Shown: positions 28,201-37,074, counted from the first letter of the stretch. The stretch: 64,000 nt of DNA from Saccharicrinis sp963675435 (GCA_963675435.1 OY776216.1:3720001-3784000), one strand, 5' to 3'. The notes: generated by a model from the sequence alone, not told the origin. Program-made: numbers and translations.

Positions 28201-28352
28201 GATCTATAAAAGTGGATACAATATGGGCTAACACACTGGTAATTTGGCTTTATAACATTGTATTATTCCTAATTCTATACTCTGGAATATTAAAAGAAAT
28301 ATTACATATTTTTGAAGAAAAGTACAATAAAATAAAAAGCAAAAGAGAGTAA
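25266..28352 (+). CDS. ABCG-like transporter, TerB-like and FHA-like N-terminus
   Basis: The 1028-residue protein carries, in order: an N-terminal helical region resembling TerB/DnaJ-associated tellurite domains (about 5-150), a beta region that resembles an FHA-like module (about 155-245), an ABC ATPase (about 255-490) with Walker A GASGAGKTT (about 284), ISGGQRKRLN (about 390) and AILFLDEPTSGLSS (about 410), a polar linker with CHTC, then a membrane part. The membrane part begins near residue 585 and has helices up to about 760, a long coiled-coil insert (about 800-965), and a final helix (about 995-1020). ABC first and membrane second is the ABCG order. Substrate is unknown. The small secreted gene just upstream may be its partner. 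Confidence 0.8.
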   Translation: MSEGILKALIQLFALIAFPQKDSRSRRNIVKNFLDQQLNKQMVEEYLNIYEKHYQEHVSKLKKLQNSEIERSTLTANSVKALRISNAINKELVHYQKLIVIIQLIEFLKSGVEISRFEKDFVYTIAQTFHISDEEYLLMEDFIIGDMSSSVDNNNLLIINKNKGSKHLQTRHLQWANLKQEIHILRIKSGGLFLLRLNDNVEISINGQLLATNRVHVLTPGCSLRNNRIDPIYYSDIVGKFTSDNIAEPITFNVNNISYAFKNKSIGIQPLSFYSESGRLVGIMGASGAGKTTLTNILSGITQPQKGSVKINNIDIHKDPNKIEGLIGYVSQDDLLMENLTVYQNLYYNAKLCFGDYSELKIQKRVLSLLSSLGLHEIKDMRVGSPLNKKISGGQRKRLNIALELIREPAILFLDEPTSGLSSKDSANILDLLKELALKGKLVFVVIHQPSSDIFKMFNQLLVMDNGGYLIYDGDPVESITYFKSSVNQANKQESECHTCGNVNPEQVLNIVSSQVIDEYGTLTRSRKIEPDEWHQRFKAYKPQTQKKESLNAPPSINFKIPNKLKQLGVFIKRDVLSKLSNKQYLLINLLETPVLAILLSSIIKFHNVDVTNNQGYVYQDNPNIVIYIIMAVIIALFVGLTVSAEEIIRDKKILKREAFLNLSRLSYLLSKFIILAFISAFQTLLFVAIGNSIIEIKGMFFEYWVILFSASVFANLLGLIISDSFKDAINIYILIPFLLIPQIILSGVFISYDNLNPKFSNPEKIPWYGEAITARWAFEALAVNQFKNNKYEKEFYTFDKIKSEAKFKKEYWIPSLLAKLDNSLKYHENKDIKKRNEALSVIEYEITQASKYGILKNKFSSLKINPDTFNTNSYNKLKEEINRLKKDYIKIFNKTDHLLDNKKKQFIKTRAQKEEFNNLKKLNYNLELERFVRNTNNIFSNKIIEYNGKLLQKSDPIFKDPQSNYLIAHFLSPYKKIGSIKVDTIWANTLVIWLYNIVLFLILYSGILKEILHIFEEKYNKIKSKRE

Positions 28353-28375
28353 TGTAAACACTACTCTCTTTTGCT
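28338..28375 (-). terminator. Hairpin at the end of the ABC and siaC genes
   Basis: A 14-bp perfect stem (AGCAAAAGAGAGTA / TACTCTCTTTTGCT, loop of 10) overlaps the ABC stop codon. On the minus strand a T-rich run follows (TTTTTATTTTATT), so it fits the siaC terminator. On the plus strand the T-run is missing. Confidence 0.7.
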
Positions 28376-28393
28376 ACATTAAAATAAATATCT

Positions 28394-28774
28394 TTACTCT
28401 TCCATTTCAATCATTTTGAAAGGTATGTTTATTATCGACTGATAATCTTCCCCAGCCTCAAACATATCTTCATCATCCTCTTCGTAATACCAATTCACTT
28501 CAACTTTCTGTCCCTTTTTAAATATACTTTCCAATTTCTTGAAAATATCTAAAATACATTTTGAAGAACTAGTATTAAAATATTCTAGCTGAACATTCAC
28601 TGCAGTATCATTACTTACATCACTACCATACTCTTCAAGCCAATCAATAAGAGGCTTATAAAACTCTATTGAATTTTCAGGTATTGAACGTCCTTTAATT
28701 TCTATAATTCCTTTTTCTCCATCTAATCGAACATATGGAGTCTTAGGTGTTCCTTCTCTAACTATTGTTTCCAT
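28394..28774 (-). CDS. siaC: SiaC family regulatory phosphoprotein
   Basis: The 126-residue product matches SiaC (DUF1987). The phosphorylation site is recognisable as Thr68 in EYFNTSSSK, the same number as in Pseudomonas SiaC, where SiaB phosphorylates Thr68 and SiaA dephosphorylates it. Unphosphorylated SiaC activates the diguanylate cyclase SiaD in Pseudomonas. Here no siaA or siaD is in the window, so the partner must be elsewhere or different. It lies 18 bp after siaB, transcribed with it. A hairpin follows it. Homology is firm; the output is unknown. Confidence 0.88.
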   Translation of the reverse strand: METIVREGTPKTPYVRLDGEKGIIEIKGRSIPENSIEFYKPLIDWLEEYGSDVSNDTAVNVQLEYFNTSSSKCILDIFKKLESIFKKGQKVEVNWYYEEDDEDMFEAGEDYQSIINIPFKMIEMEE

Positions 28775-28792
28775 ATTGATAACTATATGGTT

Positions 28793-29341
28793 TTAACTAA
28801 TATATACATCTAACGAAAAAAATATATGACTGTCATTATACTTATAAAAATAGTATTCTAATTTATTACCAGTCTTTCTTACGATATCAAGCATCCCAAG
28901 ACCACCTCCTCCTTTATCAGAGAACTCTCCATTACTCATAATATCCAAATACAACATACGTATTTCTTTATCAGAAAGAGAATTAACCTGATCAATACGA
29001 TCCTTGATTACGTTAATCTTACTTTTATCTACAAAATTTCCAGTCGATATTCTGTAAAAAGAGCCATCTTTACTTAAAATGATAACTCCAAAATTATCTT
29101 GCTGATTATCATGTAAATCAACAGGTGCTTTATCTACATGATGATATAAATTTTGCAAACACTCTACAAATACATTATACACCTTTTTCCTAATCTTATT
29201 TTTTTCATTCTTAAGGTTTAAACTATTTTCAATAGTACCTAATGCTTCAGTTATAAGATCAGGGGTAATACTTCCATTAAAGTTAAGAATAACCTCTCCC
29301 TCTAATTTATCGTTATACCACTCTGTTATGTTAAATGCCAT
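28793..29341 (-). CDS. siaB: SiaB family protein kinase
   Basis: The 182-residue product resembles SiaB (DUF6272). It has a GHKL-like ATPase pattern: N box VFVECLQNLYHH (residues 58-68; Glu60, Asn64) and G-rich loop FSDKGGGGLGML (about 138-149). In Pseudomonas SiaB phosphorylates SiaC, which it does here by position, being the gene directly before siaC. It has no sensor domain of its own, so the signal must come through partners. A promoter with an inverted repeat is upstream. Confidence 0.88.
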   Translation of the reverse strand: MAFNITEWYNDKLEGEVILNFNGSITPDLITEALGTIENSLNLKNEKNKIRKKVYNVFVECLQNLYHHVDKAPVDLHDNQQDNFGVIILSKDGSFYRISTGNFVDKSKINVIKDRIDQVNSLSDKEIRMLYLDIMSNGEFSDKGGGGLGMLDIVRKTGNKLEYYFYKYNDSHIFFSLDVYIS

Positions 29342-29355
29342 CTGTATTATTAATA

Positions 29356-29398
29356 AAGCTTGTCACAAATATATAAATTTTGACTATTGTACAAGCTT
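29356..29398 (-). promoter_or_regulatory. Promoter of siaBC with flanking inverted repeat
   Basis: On the minus strand TTG (29394-29392) and TATATTTG (29373-29366) match the Bacteroidota consensus, with an 18-bp spacer. The promoter is bracketed by an 8-bp inverted repeat, AAGCTTGT (29356-29363) / ACAAGCTT (29391-29398), which could be an operator. Confidence 0.6.
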
Positions 29399-29457
29399 AA
29401 ACTTTAATCAATTTTACGAATAATCTTAAACAATAAGTTTAAAATATGGAAAATATA

Positions 29458-30384
29458 CTAAATCCCCCCTCCTTGGGTATATAAAGAATCCTTAGGTTTA
29501 AACTGGACAAGTTTTGACCCTGGTTTAACATCATTAGTTACCCAAACATTACCACCAATTACAGATCCTTTTCCTACTGTGATTCTTCCTAAAATGGTTG
29601 CTTGAGAATAAATAACTACATCATCTTCAACAATCGGATGGCGAGGTATACCTTTTATAGGATTACCATCTTTATCCAAAGGAAAACTTTTTGCTCCCAA
29701 AGTGACTCCCTGAAATAATTTCACATTTTTACCAATGATAGAAGTTGCTCCAATAACAACTCCTGTTCCATGATCTATTGTAAAATATTCATCAATTTGA
29801 GCTTTTGGATGAATATCAATTCCTGTTTCTGAATGTGCCATTTCAGATATCATTCGAGGAATAATAGGAACACCCAATTTCACCAAAGCATGAGCAATAC
29901 GATAACTTGAAATTGCCCTAATCGCCGGATAACAAAAAATAACCTCTCCTCTACTTTTAGCGGCAGGATCGCCCAGAAAAGCTGCTTCAACATCTGTGGT
30001 CAACAATCTTCTTAACTCTGGAAGTAATGCGATAAAATCTTTGGTTATTTCAAATGCTTTAAGCTTATTTTCCCTCAATTTTTCAGGATCTGACATGCTA
30101 CACTGAAAACACAAACCTGCTAAAATTTGGCGATTCAATAACTCAAATAAACGCTCTGTATTTACTCCAATATAATAATGTATACTTTCTGAACGCACTG
30201 GGGAATCTCCAAAATAGCCAGGAAAAAGAATTTCTCTGGTGAAATTAACAATTTCACCTATTACACTTCCTGAAGGCATTGGATACTCAAAAAAGTGCGT
30301 ATGACATACACTCTTATAAGAATCTTTTACAGTTAATGCTTTAATCGTTTCTTGTATTATTTCTGGATACTTGAAATGGGTCAT
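29458..30384 (-). CDS. cysE: Serine O-acetyltransferase
   Basis: The 308-residue product has the SAT layout: a helical N-terminal domain, then left-handed beta-helix hexapeptide repeats (about 190-290) with IDIHPKAQIDEYFTIDHGTG, VVIGATSIIGKNVKLFQGVT and RHPIVEDDVVIYSQATILG. His in the DHGTG loop is the conserved catalytic position. It acetylates serine with acetyl-CoA, the first step to cysteine. The long N-terminus (as in EpsC-type enzymes) is typical for Bacteroidota. No cysK is adjacent. Confidence 0.93.
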   Translation of the reverse strand: MTHFKYPEIIQETIKALTVKDSYKSVCHTHFFEYPMPSGSVIGEIVNFTREILFPGYFGDSPVRSESIHYYIGVNTERLFELLNRQILAGLCFQCSMSDPEKLRENKLKAFEITKDFIALLPELRRLLTTDVEAAFLGDPAAKSRGEVIFCYPAIRAISSYRIAHALVKLGVPIIPRMISEMAHSETGIDIHPKAQIDEYFTIDHGTGVVIGATSIIGKNVKLFQGVTLGAKSFPLDKDGNPIKGIPRHPIVEDDVVIYSQATILGRITVGKGSVIGGNVWVTNDVKPGSKLVQFKPKDSLYTQGGGI

Positions 30385-30396
30385 AATATATAACTA

Positions 30397-32034
30397 TTAA
30401 TTCAGCAAATTTGAATATGATTTATCTGAGGATAATATATCTAACGCTTTGTTAAATTCATTTGAATTTGGGTTGATTGTTTGGAAATATTCATTTACCC
30501 CCCAAATATTTCTGGCTATCAAGGCTTTAAGTTGATTTTTCAACAAATGCATTGAAACCTCTAATTCTTTAATATCTGACTTTATTTCATTTTTTTTGCC
30601 TTCCTCCAATAATTCAACAATCATTTTATCATCAATTACAAAAGACTTATTAAAATACTCATAGGTGGAGTATTTTTCTTTTAAAATGTCTCTATTTTTA
30701 TCCATATACGATAAAATAAACCTATTTATAACTCCTAAAGCAATTAAATCCCTATAATAATCGGAATAACCTGTTGTGTCAGCAGCAATAAAAATATCCG
30801 GATTTATTCCTCCTCCTCCATAAACCAACCTTTGAGAAGATTTTGTATGATACTCTGGCCCCGTATGCGAGATTGAATCACTTTCTTGATGAAGAACATC
30901 CCTCATATAGATTTCACGTCTATAGGCATCCACTCCTTTATCATATGGCTTCTGAATACATCTACCCGATGGTGTATAGTACTTAGCGATGGTAAGTTTG
31001 ATCATAGATCCATCTTGTAAATTCAATGGACGTTGCACTAGTCCTTTTCCAAAACTTCTTCTCCCTAAAACGATACCTCTATCCCAATCCTGAATGGCTC
31101 CTGTAACAATTTCACTTGCTGAAGCAGAGCCTTCGTTAATTAAAACAGCCACTTTACCTTTCTTAAAAAGCCCTTCACTTGAGGAATGATATTCTCTTCT
31201 TGGATTTGTCACCCCCTCGGTGTATACAATTAATTTATCGCCATCTAAAAATTCATTTACAACCTCAATTGCTGCTTTTAAATATCCACCAGGATTACCC
31301 CTTAAATCAAGGATTAAATTTTTCATTCCTCGCTTATTCAATTCCTTTAAAGACTTAGCAAACTCAGTGGCTGTTGTAGCACTAAACTGACTAATTTTAA
31401 TATAACCAACATCATCCGATGCCATATAGGAAGCTTCAACGCTATAGATTGGAATTTTATCTCTTTCAACTGTAAAGTCTAATAATTTTGCGGCCCCTTT
31501 TCTTAATATCTTAAGTTTAACTTTTGTTCCTTTTTTGCCTTTTAACCGCTGTTGAACTCCACTATTTGTTAAACCTATACCCGCGACATTTTCATCATCG
31601 ATATAAATAATTCTATCCCCAGCTAAGATTCCAACTTTTTCTGATGGTCCACCTGAAATTGGAGCTACTACTAATAATGTGTCATTTAAAATATTAAACT
31701 GAACTCCTACACCTTCAAAACCTCCTTCCAAAGGTTCGTTCAATTTTCTAACTTCTTCTTGAGAAAGATATTCTGAGTGAGGATCAAGATTCTTTAGCAT
31801 TCCAACGATAGCATCTTCTACCAATTTTTCATTATCAACAGAATCAACATAAAAGGTAGAAATTAATTTATACGCCAATTGTAACTTTTGTAAATCCTGA
31901 TTAAAATTCTGAGCTTTTATATTATTTCCATATAAAAACAATACCAATAAGAAAATAAATTGTAAAGAACCTTTAACTACCTTATTAAAATGCATATTAT
32001 CAATTTGTATTAATACTTTTGATGTTTGAAACAA
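30397..32034 (-). CDS. S41 family C-terminal processing peptidase
   Basis: The 545-residue product has a hydrophobic N-terminal segment (about 23-41) that exports or anchors it, a PDZ domain (about 95-180: GVGVQFNILNDTLLVVAPI, GILAGDRII), and an S41 core with the Ser-bearing GSASASE motif (about residue 307) and downstream Lys in GRRSFGKGLVQRP (Ser/Lys dyad). CTP enzymes trim C-termini of periplasmic proteins. It starts 88 bp after the guaA stop and ends just before the cysE start (12 bp), so it may share a transcript with cysE. Confidence 0.93.
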   Translation of the reverse strand: MFQTSKVLIQIDNMHFNKVVKGSLQFIFLLVLFLYGNNIKAQNFNQDLQKLQLAYKLISTFYVDSVDNEKLVEDAIVGMLKNLDPHSEYLSQEEVRKLNEPLEGGFEGVGVQFNILNDTLLVVAPISGGPSEKVGILAGDRIIYIDDENVAGIGLTNSGVQQRLKGKKGTKVKLKILRKGAAKLLDFTVERDKIPIYSVEASYMASDDVGYIKISQFSATTATEFAKSLKELNKRGMKNLILDLRGNPGGYLKAAIEVVNEFLDGDKLIVYTEGVTNPRREYHSSSEGLFKKGKVAVLINEGSASASEIVTGAIQDWDRGIVLGRRSFGKGLVQRPLNLQDGSMIKLTIAKYYTPSGRCIQKPYDKGVDAYRREIYMRDVLHQESDSISHTGPEYHTKSSQRLVYGGGGINPDIFIAADTTGYSDYYRDLIALGVINRFILSYMDKNRDILKEKYSTYEYFNKSFVIDDKMIVELLEEGKKNEIKSDIKELEVSMHLLKNQLKALIARNIWGVNEYFQTINPNSNEFNKALDILSSDKSYSNLLN

Positions 32035-32070
32035 AGATATAAACTATTAAAAACCTTCAACCTTTTAAAC

Positions 32071-32105
32071 AAAAAAAAGACCAGAAATGTTCTGGTCTTT
32101 TTTTT
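32071..32105 (-). terminator. Terminator after guaA
   Basis: GACCAGAA / TTCTGGTC stem with 3-nt loop, extended by A8/T9 flanks on both sides. It lies 18-50 bp past the guaA stop and works in either direction; on the minus strand it ends guaA. Confidence 0.9.
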
Positions 32106-32122
32106 GTTTAAAATTTTCATAT

Positions 32123-33652
32123 CTACTCCCACTCAATTGTTGCTGGTGGTTTTGAACTTATATCATATACTACTCTATTTACTCCTTTTACTTTATTAAT
32201 AATGTCATTTGATACCTTAGCTAAGAATTCATATGGTAAATGAACCCAATCCGCAGTCATACCATCTGTAGACGAAACTGCTCTTAAAGCAACAACTCGC
32301 TCATAAGTTCGTTCATCTCCCATTACTCCTACTGATTGAACAGGAAGAAGCATTGCTCCCGCCTGCCAAACATCGTCATAAAGCGCATTATCTTTTAATC
32401 CCTGAATAAAGATATGATCCACTTCCTGTAAAATATTGATCTTTTCTTCTGTAATATCACCCAAAATACGAATTGCTAAACCTGGACCTGGGAATGGATG
32501 ACGACCAAGTAATGAAGGAGATATACCCATTGCTTTACCAACTCGACGAACTTCATCTTTAAATAACAAATTTAACGGCTCTACAACCTTTAAATTCATT
32601 TTTTCAGGTAGTCCACCAACATTATGATGCGACTTAATTGTGGCTGAAGGTCCATTTACAGATACTGACTCAATTACATCAGGATAGATTGTACCTTGAG
32701 CTAACCATTTAACGTCCTGAATTTCATGCGCTTCTTTATCAAATGTTTCAATAAATACTCGACCAATAATTTTACGCTTAGTTTCAGGATCAGATACACC
32801 TGCAAGTTCACTTAAGAATTCTTGCTTAGCATCAACACCAATAACGTTTAAGCCCATATGTTGATATGAATCCAAAACATTTTGGTATTCATTCTTTCTT
32901 AACAATCCATTGTCAACAAAAATACAAGTTAAGTTATCCCCAATAGCCTTATTTAATAAAACACCAGCAACTGTAGAATCAACACCTCCTGATAATCCTA
33001 AAACAACTTTATCATTACCTAACTTATCCTTTAATGAAGCTACAGTTGAATCAACAAATGAATCTGGAGTCCAATCCTGAGAGCAACCACAAATTGAAAC
33101 CACAAAATTAAAAAGGATAGTTTTACCATCTGTTGAATGATATACTTCGGGATGAAATTGTAATCCCCATGTATTCTCACCTCTAACTTCATATGCAGCT
33201 ACCTTAACATCTCCGGTACTAGCAATGATAGAATAATTTTCAGGCAAGTTAACAATTGTATCACCATGCGACATCCAAACTTGAGAATGATCAGGTACTC
33301 CAGTCATTAATTCATTCCCTCTATCAATAAATCCAAGATTTGCTCTACCGTATTCCCTTGTATTTGAAGGCTTAACTTCTCCTCCGAAATATTGAGATAA
33401 AAACTGAGCTCCATAGCAAACCCCTAACAATGGGAACTTACCTTTAATATTTTTCAAATCAGGAATAGGAGCCTCTTCATCACGCACACTATAAGGGCTA
33501 CCGGAAAGAATTACTCCTTTTACACTACTATCTAACTCTGGTACTGAATGAAAAGGATGAATTTCACAGTACACATTTAACTCTCTTACCCTGCGGGCAA
33601 TTAGCTGGGTATATTGTGACCCAAAGTCAAGAATAACTATTTTTTCTTGCAT
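32123..33652 (-). CDS. guaA: GMP synthase (glutamine-hydrolysing)
   Basis: The 509-residue enzyme is full length. It has a class I amidotransferase domain with Cys79 (GVCYGAQ), His167 and Glu169 (LQFHPEV), an ATP-PPase domain with SGGVDS (221-226), and a C-terminal dimerisation domain ending KPPATIEWE. It aminates XMP to GMP. It is single and has its own terminator. No anomaly seen. Confidence 0.97.
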   Translation of the reverse strand: MQEKIVILDFGSQYTQLIARRVRELNVYCEIHPFHSVPELDSSVKGVILSGSPYSVRDEEAPIPDLKNIKGKFPLLGVCYGAQFLSQYFGGEVKPSNTREYGRANLGFIDRGNELMTGVPDHSQVWMSHGDTIVNLPENYSIIASTGDVKVAAYEVRGENTWGLQFHPEVYHSTDGKTILFNFVVSICGCSQDWTPDSFVDSTVASLKDKLGNDKVVLGLSGGVDSTVAGVLLNKAIGDNLTCIFVDNGLLRKNEYQNVLDSYQHMGLNVIGVDAKQEFLSELAGVSDPETKRKIIGRVFIETFDKEAHEIQDVKWLAQGTIYPDVIESVSVNGPSATIKSHHNVGGLPEKMNLKVVEPLNLLFKDEVRRVGKAMGISPSLLGRHPFPGPGLAIRILGDITEEKINILQEVDHIFIQGLKDNALYDDVWQAGAMLLPVQSVGVMGDERTYERVVALRAVSSTDGMTADWVHLPYEFLAKVSNDIINKVKGVNRVVYDISSKPPATIEWE

Positions 33653-33731
33653 TAAACAGAGGCTTAATGGGTTTATAAATTATTTAAATTTTGCGCAAAT
33701 ATAGGTATTAAAATCCATATTTTTAAGATAA

Positions 33732-34652
33732 TTAAGCTAATGTTACTACAACACCCTCTCTCGCCAATACTGTATTTTTAAAAACATTTCTAGCTTCTTC
33801 TAAAAAAGGTTTTAAATCTCTGTAGCGAGTAGAATAATGTCCAATCATTAATTGTTTAACATTGGCTTCTTTTGCAATTAGTGCAGCCTGTTCTGCAGTA
33901 CTATGATAAGTTTTATGCGCCAATTTTGTATCTTCCTTTAAAAACGTACTTTCATGATACAGCAAGTCTACACCTTTTAATTGATCAAGTCTTTTTTTTA
34001 CAGGCCTGGTATCTGTACAAAATGCATAAGACAAAGGCTTAGGCGGTTCAATAGTTATATCTTCATTCAATATAATTATACCTTCTTTTGTACAATAAGG
34101 TTCGCCATGTTTAATGGCTAAAATTTCTTTAATTGAAGGCTGATACTTGAACACAAATTCCTTACGAACTTTTCGCTCAGCAACCTTTTCTTTAAACAAG
34201 AAGCCTACGGTTGGAACTCGATGTTCTAAAGGGATAGTGTAAACTTCCATATTCTTATCCTCAAATATTAAATCTTGTTTTTTCCAATCAAAACAATTAA
34301 ATATTACTTTAAATGGCATGTCTTTACAGAAATAATCTAATTGAGGAACTAAAATTTTTTCCAAGTCAGGATGACAGTAAATGTGCAAATCCACACTTCT
34401 TCCTAGTAATCCCATTGTTGAAATAAGACCAATTAATCCAAAACAATGATCGCCATGTAAGTGAGAAATAAAAATATGATTAATCTTAGTGAACTTAATC
34501 TTATTTTTCCGCAACTGCATTTGCGTTCCCTCTCCACAATCTATCAAAAAAAACCGCTCAGATACATTGAGCACCTGAGCGGTTGGATATCTTTCAGAAG
34601 TTGGTAATGCTGAGTTACTTCCTAAGATGGTAATTGAAAATGTTTTCGACAT
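33732..34652 (-). CDS. rnz: Ribonuclease Z
   Basis: The 306-residue metallo-beta-lactamase-fold protein has the HLHGDH motif (64-69), SNSALPTSERYPTAQ at the start, the IDCGEGTQMQLR strand, DLLYHESTF and the GHYSTRY metal ligand near the C-terminus. It removes 3' trailers from tRNA precursors. This fits a genome in which tRNA genes do not encode the CCA end, as in the tRNA-Asp array below. Its start overlaps the STAS gene stop by one base, so the two are translationally coupled. Confidence 0.95.
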   Translation of the reverse strand: MSKTFSITILGSNSALPTSERYPTAQVLNVSERFFLIDCGEGTQMQLRKNKIKFTKINHIFISHLHGDHCFGLIGLISTMGLLGRSVDLHIYCHPDLEKILVPQLDYFCKDMPFKVIFNCFDWKKQDLIFEDKNMEVYTIPLEHRVPTVGFLFKEKVAERKVRKEFVFKYQPSIKEILAIKHGEPYCTKEGIIILNEDITIEPPKPLSYAFCTDTRPVKKRLDQLKGVDLLYHESTFLKEDTKLAHKTYHSTAEQAALIAKEANVKQLMIGHYSTRYRDLKPFLEEARNVFKNTVLAREGVVVTLA

Positions 34653-35005
34653 TATTTTTCAATAGCTTTCTTCATTAATTCAACACCTTCATCAAGATCT
34701 GAAGCGATAGTTAGTACTGAATCCAACTGCGATACAGAGATTAATCTCTCTACTGCAGGCTGTAATCCAGACAAAACAAACACTCCATCAGCATTTTTAC
34801 ACAATCTATTAGCTACAAGAATAGCACTCAATCCAGATGAATCACAATAACTTGATTTTCCAAGGTCAAGAAGAATATTTCTTTCTCCATTACCTGACAG
34901 CAATACAAGTTCAGACTTAAGAGAAGGCGCAATATGCGTATCTAATTTTTCCTTTAAAATCTGAATAAGTGTGAAATCATCTAATTTATCTATTTTAAAG
35001 TCCAT
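34652..35005 (-). CDS. STAS-domain protein (anti-sigma factor antagonist type)
   Basis: The 117-residue product is a single STAS domain with the phosphorylatable serine region DSSG (Asp55-Gly58), as in SpoIIAA/RsbV. It should switch partners when phosphorylated by an HPK-like kinase. No RsbW-type kinase is adjacent. The SiaB kinase is 5 kb away, and a link to it is only a guess. It sits between rpsA and rnz and overlaps the rnz start by one base. Confidence 0.85.
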   Translation of the reverse strand: MDFKIDKLDDFTLIQILKEKLDTHIAPSLKSELVLLSGNGERNILLDLGKSSYCDSSGLSAILVANRLCKNADGVFVLSGLQPAVERLISVSQLDSVLTIASDLDEGVELMKKAIEK

Positions 35006-35049
35006 CTGTAAAAAGAATTTATTGAATACTACTCATTTAGGCTACTTAA

Positions 35050-36900
35050 TTATTTCTTCTCGTCTTTCTCCATTTTATCTTTTAGAGCTTGCAAGCTAGA
35101 AATATCACCTAATGTAGTCTTTTCTAAGTTATCTTTCAACTTCTTAACGCCTTTTTTCGTAGTTTTTACTTGAGCTGCTTTTTCTGAATCATCAGCAGCT
35201 TTTTTCACATCTTCAAAAACTCTTGAGTGTGAAAGAATTATACGCTTAGACGCTTTATTAAATTCGATTACTTTAAAATCAAGTTTTTCATCAACCTTAG
35301 CCTGAGAACCATCTTCTTTAACTAAATGACGTGGTGTTGCAAATCCTTCTACTCCATAAGGAAGAGAAATTACAGCACCTTTATCAAATAATTCCATGAT
35401 AGTTCCTTCGTGAATTGAATCAACAGTAAACATTGTTTCAAATACATCCCAAGGATTTTCCTCTAATTGCTTATGACCAAGACTTAATCTTCTATTTTCT
35501 TTGTCGATTTCTAAAACAACAACATCAACAACATCACCAATTGAAGTAAATTCAGCTGGGTGCTTGATTTTCTTAGTCCAAGAAAGATCTGAGATATGGA
35601 TTAATCCATCAATACCTTCTTCAATCTCTACAAATACACCAAAGTTTGTAAAGTTTCTAACTTTAGCCTGGTGTTTAGATCCTACAGCATAGCTTTCTTC
35701 GATTTTCTCCCATGGATCAGCTTTTAACTGCTTAATACCTAGAGACATTTTACGCTCGTCGCGATCTAAAGTAAGAATAGTAGCTTCTACTTCATCACCC
35801 ACTTTTAAGAAATCTTGTGCACTTCTTAAGTGTTGAGACCAAGACATTTCAGAAACGTGAATTAAACCTTCTACACCTGGTGCAATTTCAACAAACGCAC
35901 CGTAGTCAGCCATAACAACCACTTTTCCTTTTACTTTATCACCAACTTTAAGCTCTGCATCTAAAGAATCCCAAGGATGAGAAGTTAATTGTTTTAAACC
36001 TAAAGCAATACGCTTTTTCTCATCATCAAAATCAAGAATTACAACATTTAATTTTTGATCTAATTGAACGATTTCTTCTGGATGAGTTACGCGACCCCAA
36101 GATAAGTCTGTGATGTGGATAAGACCGTCCACTCCACCAAGGTCGATAAACACCCCGTAAGAAGTAATGTTTTTAACAGTTCCCTCAAGAACTTGTCCTT
36201 TTTCAAGCTTAGAAATAATATCTTTTTTCTGTTGCTCAAGTTCTGCTTCAATAAGAGCTTTATGAGATACAACAACATTTTTGAATTCTGGATTGATTTT
36301 AACCACTTTGAATTCCATTGTTTTACCTACATACATATCGTAGTCACGAATTGGTTTCACATCAATTTGTGAACCTGGAAGGAAAGCTTCAATTCCAAAT
36401 ACATCTACAATCATACCACCTTTAGTACGACACTTAATGTATCCTTTGATAACTTCGTCATTTTCTAAAGCTGCATTCACTCTATCCCAAGAACGTAATG
36501 CACGAGCTTTTTTGTGAGAAAGAACTAACTGACCTTTTTTATCTTCTTGGCTCTCTACATAAACTTCAACTTTATCACCAACAGCTAATTCTGGGTTATA
36601 ACGAAATTCATTTCTAGAAATAATACCATCAGATTTAAAACCAATGTTAATTACAACTTCTCTTTTACTTAATGCAATAACTTCACCTTCAATAACCTCT
36701 TTTTCAGAAATAGTAGAAAGTGTTTTGTCATACATTTTTTCAAGATCTTCTTTTGACCCTGATTTTCCAAATACTTCTCCTTGCTCAAACTCATCCCAAT
36801 CAAAGTTTGCATCAGAAGTTGTTGCAGTCACGTTTGCTGCTTCATTTTTTACTTCAGGAGTTTCGTTTAATTCCTGAGCATTTTCATTTACTTCACTCAT
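35050..36900 (-). CDS. rpsA: 30S ribosomal protein S1
   Basis: The 616-residue product contains six S1 (OB-fold) repeats, with the repeats 3-6 clearest (e.g. VEGLIHVSEMSW, IDGLIHISDLSW). The first 60 residues are acidic, and the C-terminal ~45 residues lysine-rich, as is usual in Bacteroidota. It binds mRNA on the 30S subunit and helps initiate on transcripts with weak Shine-Dalgarno sequences, as seen here. Upstream, a minus-strand TACTTTTG is the likely -7 box. Confidence 0.95.
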   Translation of the reverse strand: MSEVNENAQELNETPEVKNEAANVTATTSDANFDWDEFEQGEVFGKSGSKEDLEKMYDKTLSTISEKEVIEGEVIALSKREVVINIGFKSDGIISRNEFRYNPELAVGDKVEVYVESQEDKKGQLVLSHKKARALRSWDRVNAALENDEVIKGYIKCRTKGGMIVDVFGIEAFLPGSQIDVKPIRDYDMYVGKTMEFKVVKINPEFKNVVVSHKALIEAELEQQKKDIISKLEKGQVLEGTVKNITSYGVFIDLGGVDGLIHITDLSWGRVTHPEEIVQLDQKLNVVILDFDDEKKRIALGLKQLTSHPWDSLDAELKVGDKVKGKVVVMADYGAFVEIAPGVEGLIHVSEMSWSQHLRSAQDFLKVGDEVEATILTLDRDERKMSLGIKQLKADPWEKIEESYAVGSKHQAKVRNFTNFGVFVEIEEGIDGLIHISDLSWTKKIKHPAEFTSIGDVVDVVVLEIDKENRRLSLGHKQLEENPWDVFETMFTVDSIHEGTIMELFDKGAVISLPYGVEGFATPRHLVKEDGSQAKVDEKLDFKVIEFNKASKRIILSHSRVFEDVKKAADDSEKAAQVKTTKKGVKKLKDNLEKTTLGDISSLQALKDKMEKDEKK

Positions 36901-36953
36901 TGTAAATCAATTAATTACTAGTAGTTAGACATTATATTTTATAAAAACAGGTG

Positions 36954-36961
36954 CAAAAGTA
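36954..36961 (-). promoter_or_regulatory. Likely -7 element of the rpsA promoter
   Basis: Plus-strand CAAAAGTA, i.e. TACTTTTG read on the minus strand, 54 bp upstream of the start. A -33 TTG at suitable distance is not clear, hence low confidence. Confidence 0.4.
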
Positions 36962-37074
36962 CAAACTTTTAAGTAAAATCTTTCATAACCAACGAGATAT
37001 TTTAATTCTTTTTCTAATAAAAATTGCTTGACTTTATTATAATTCAATACTGACAAAGGTAATTTTCATTATAA

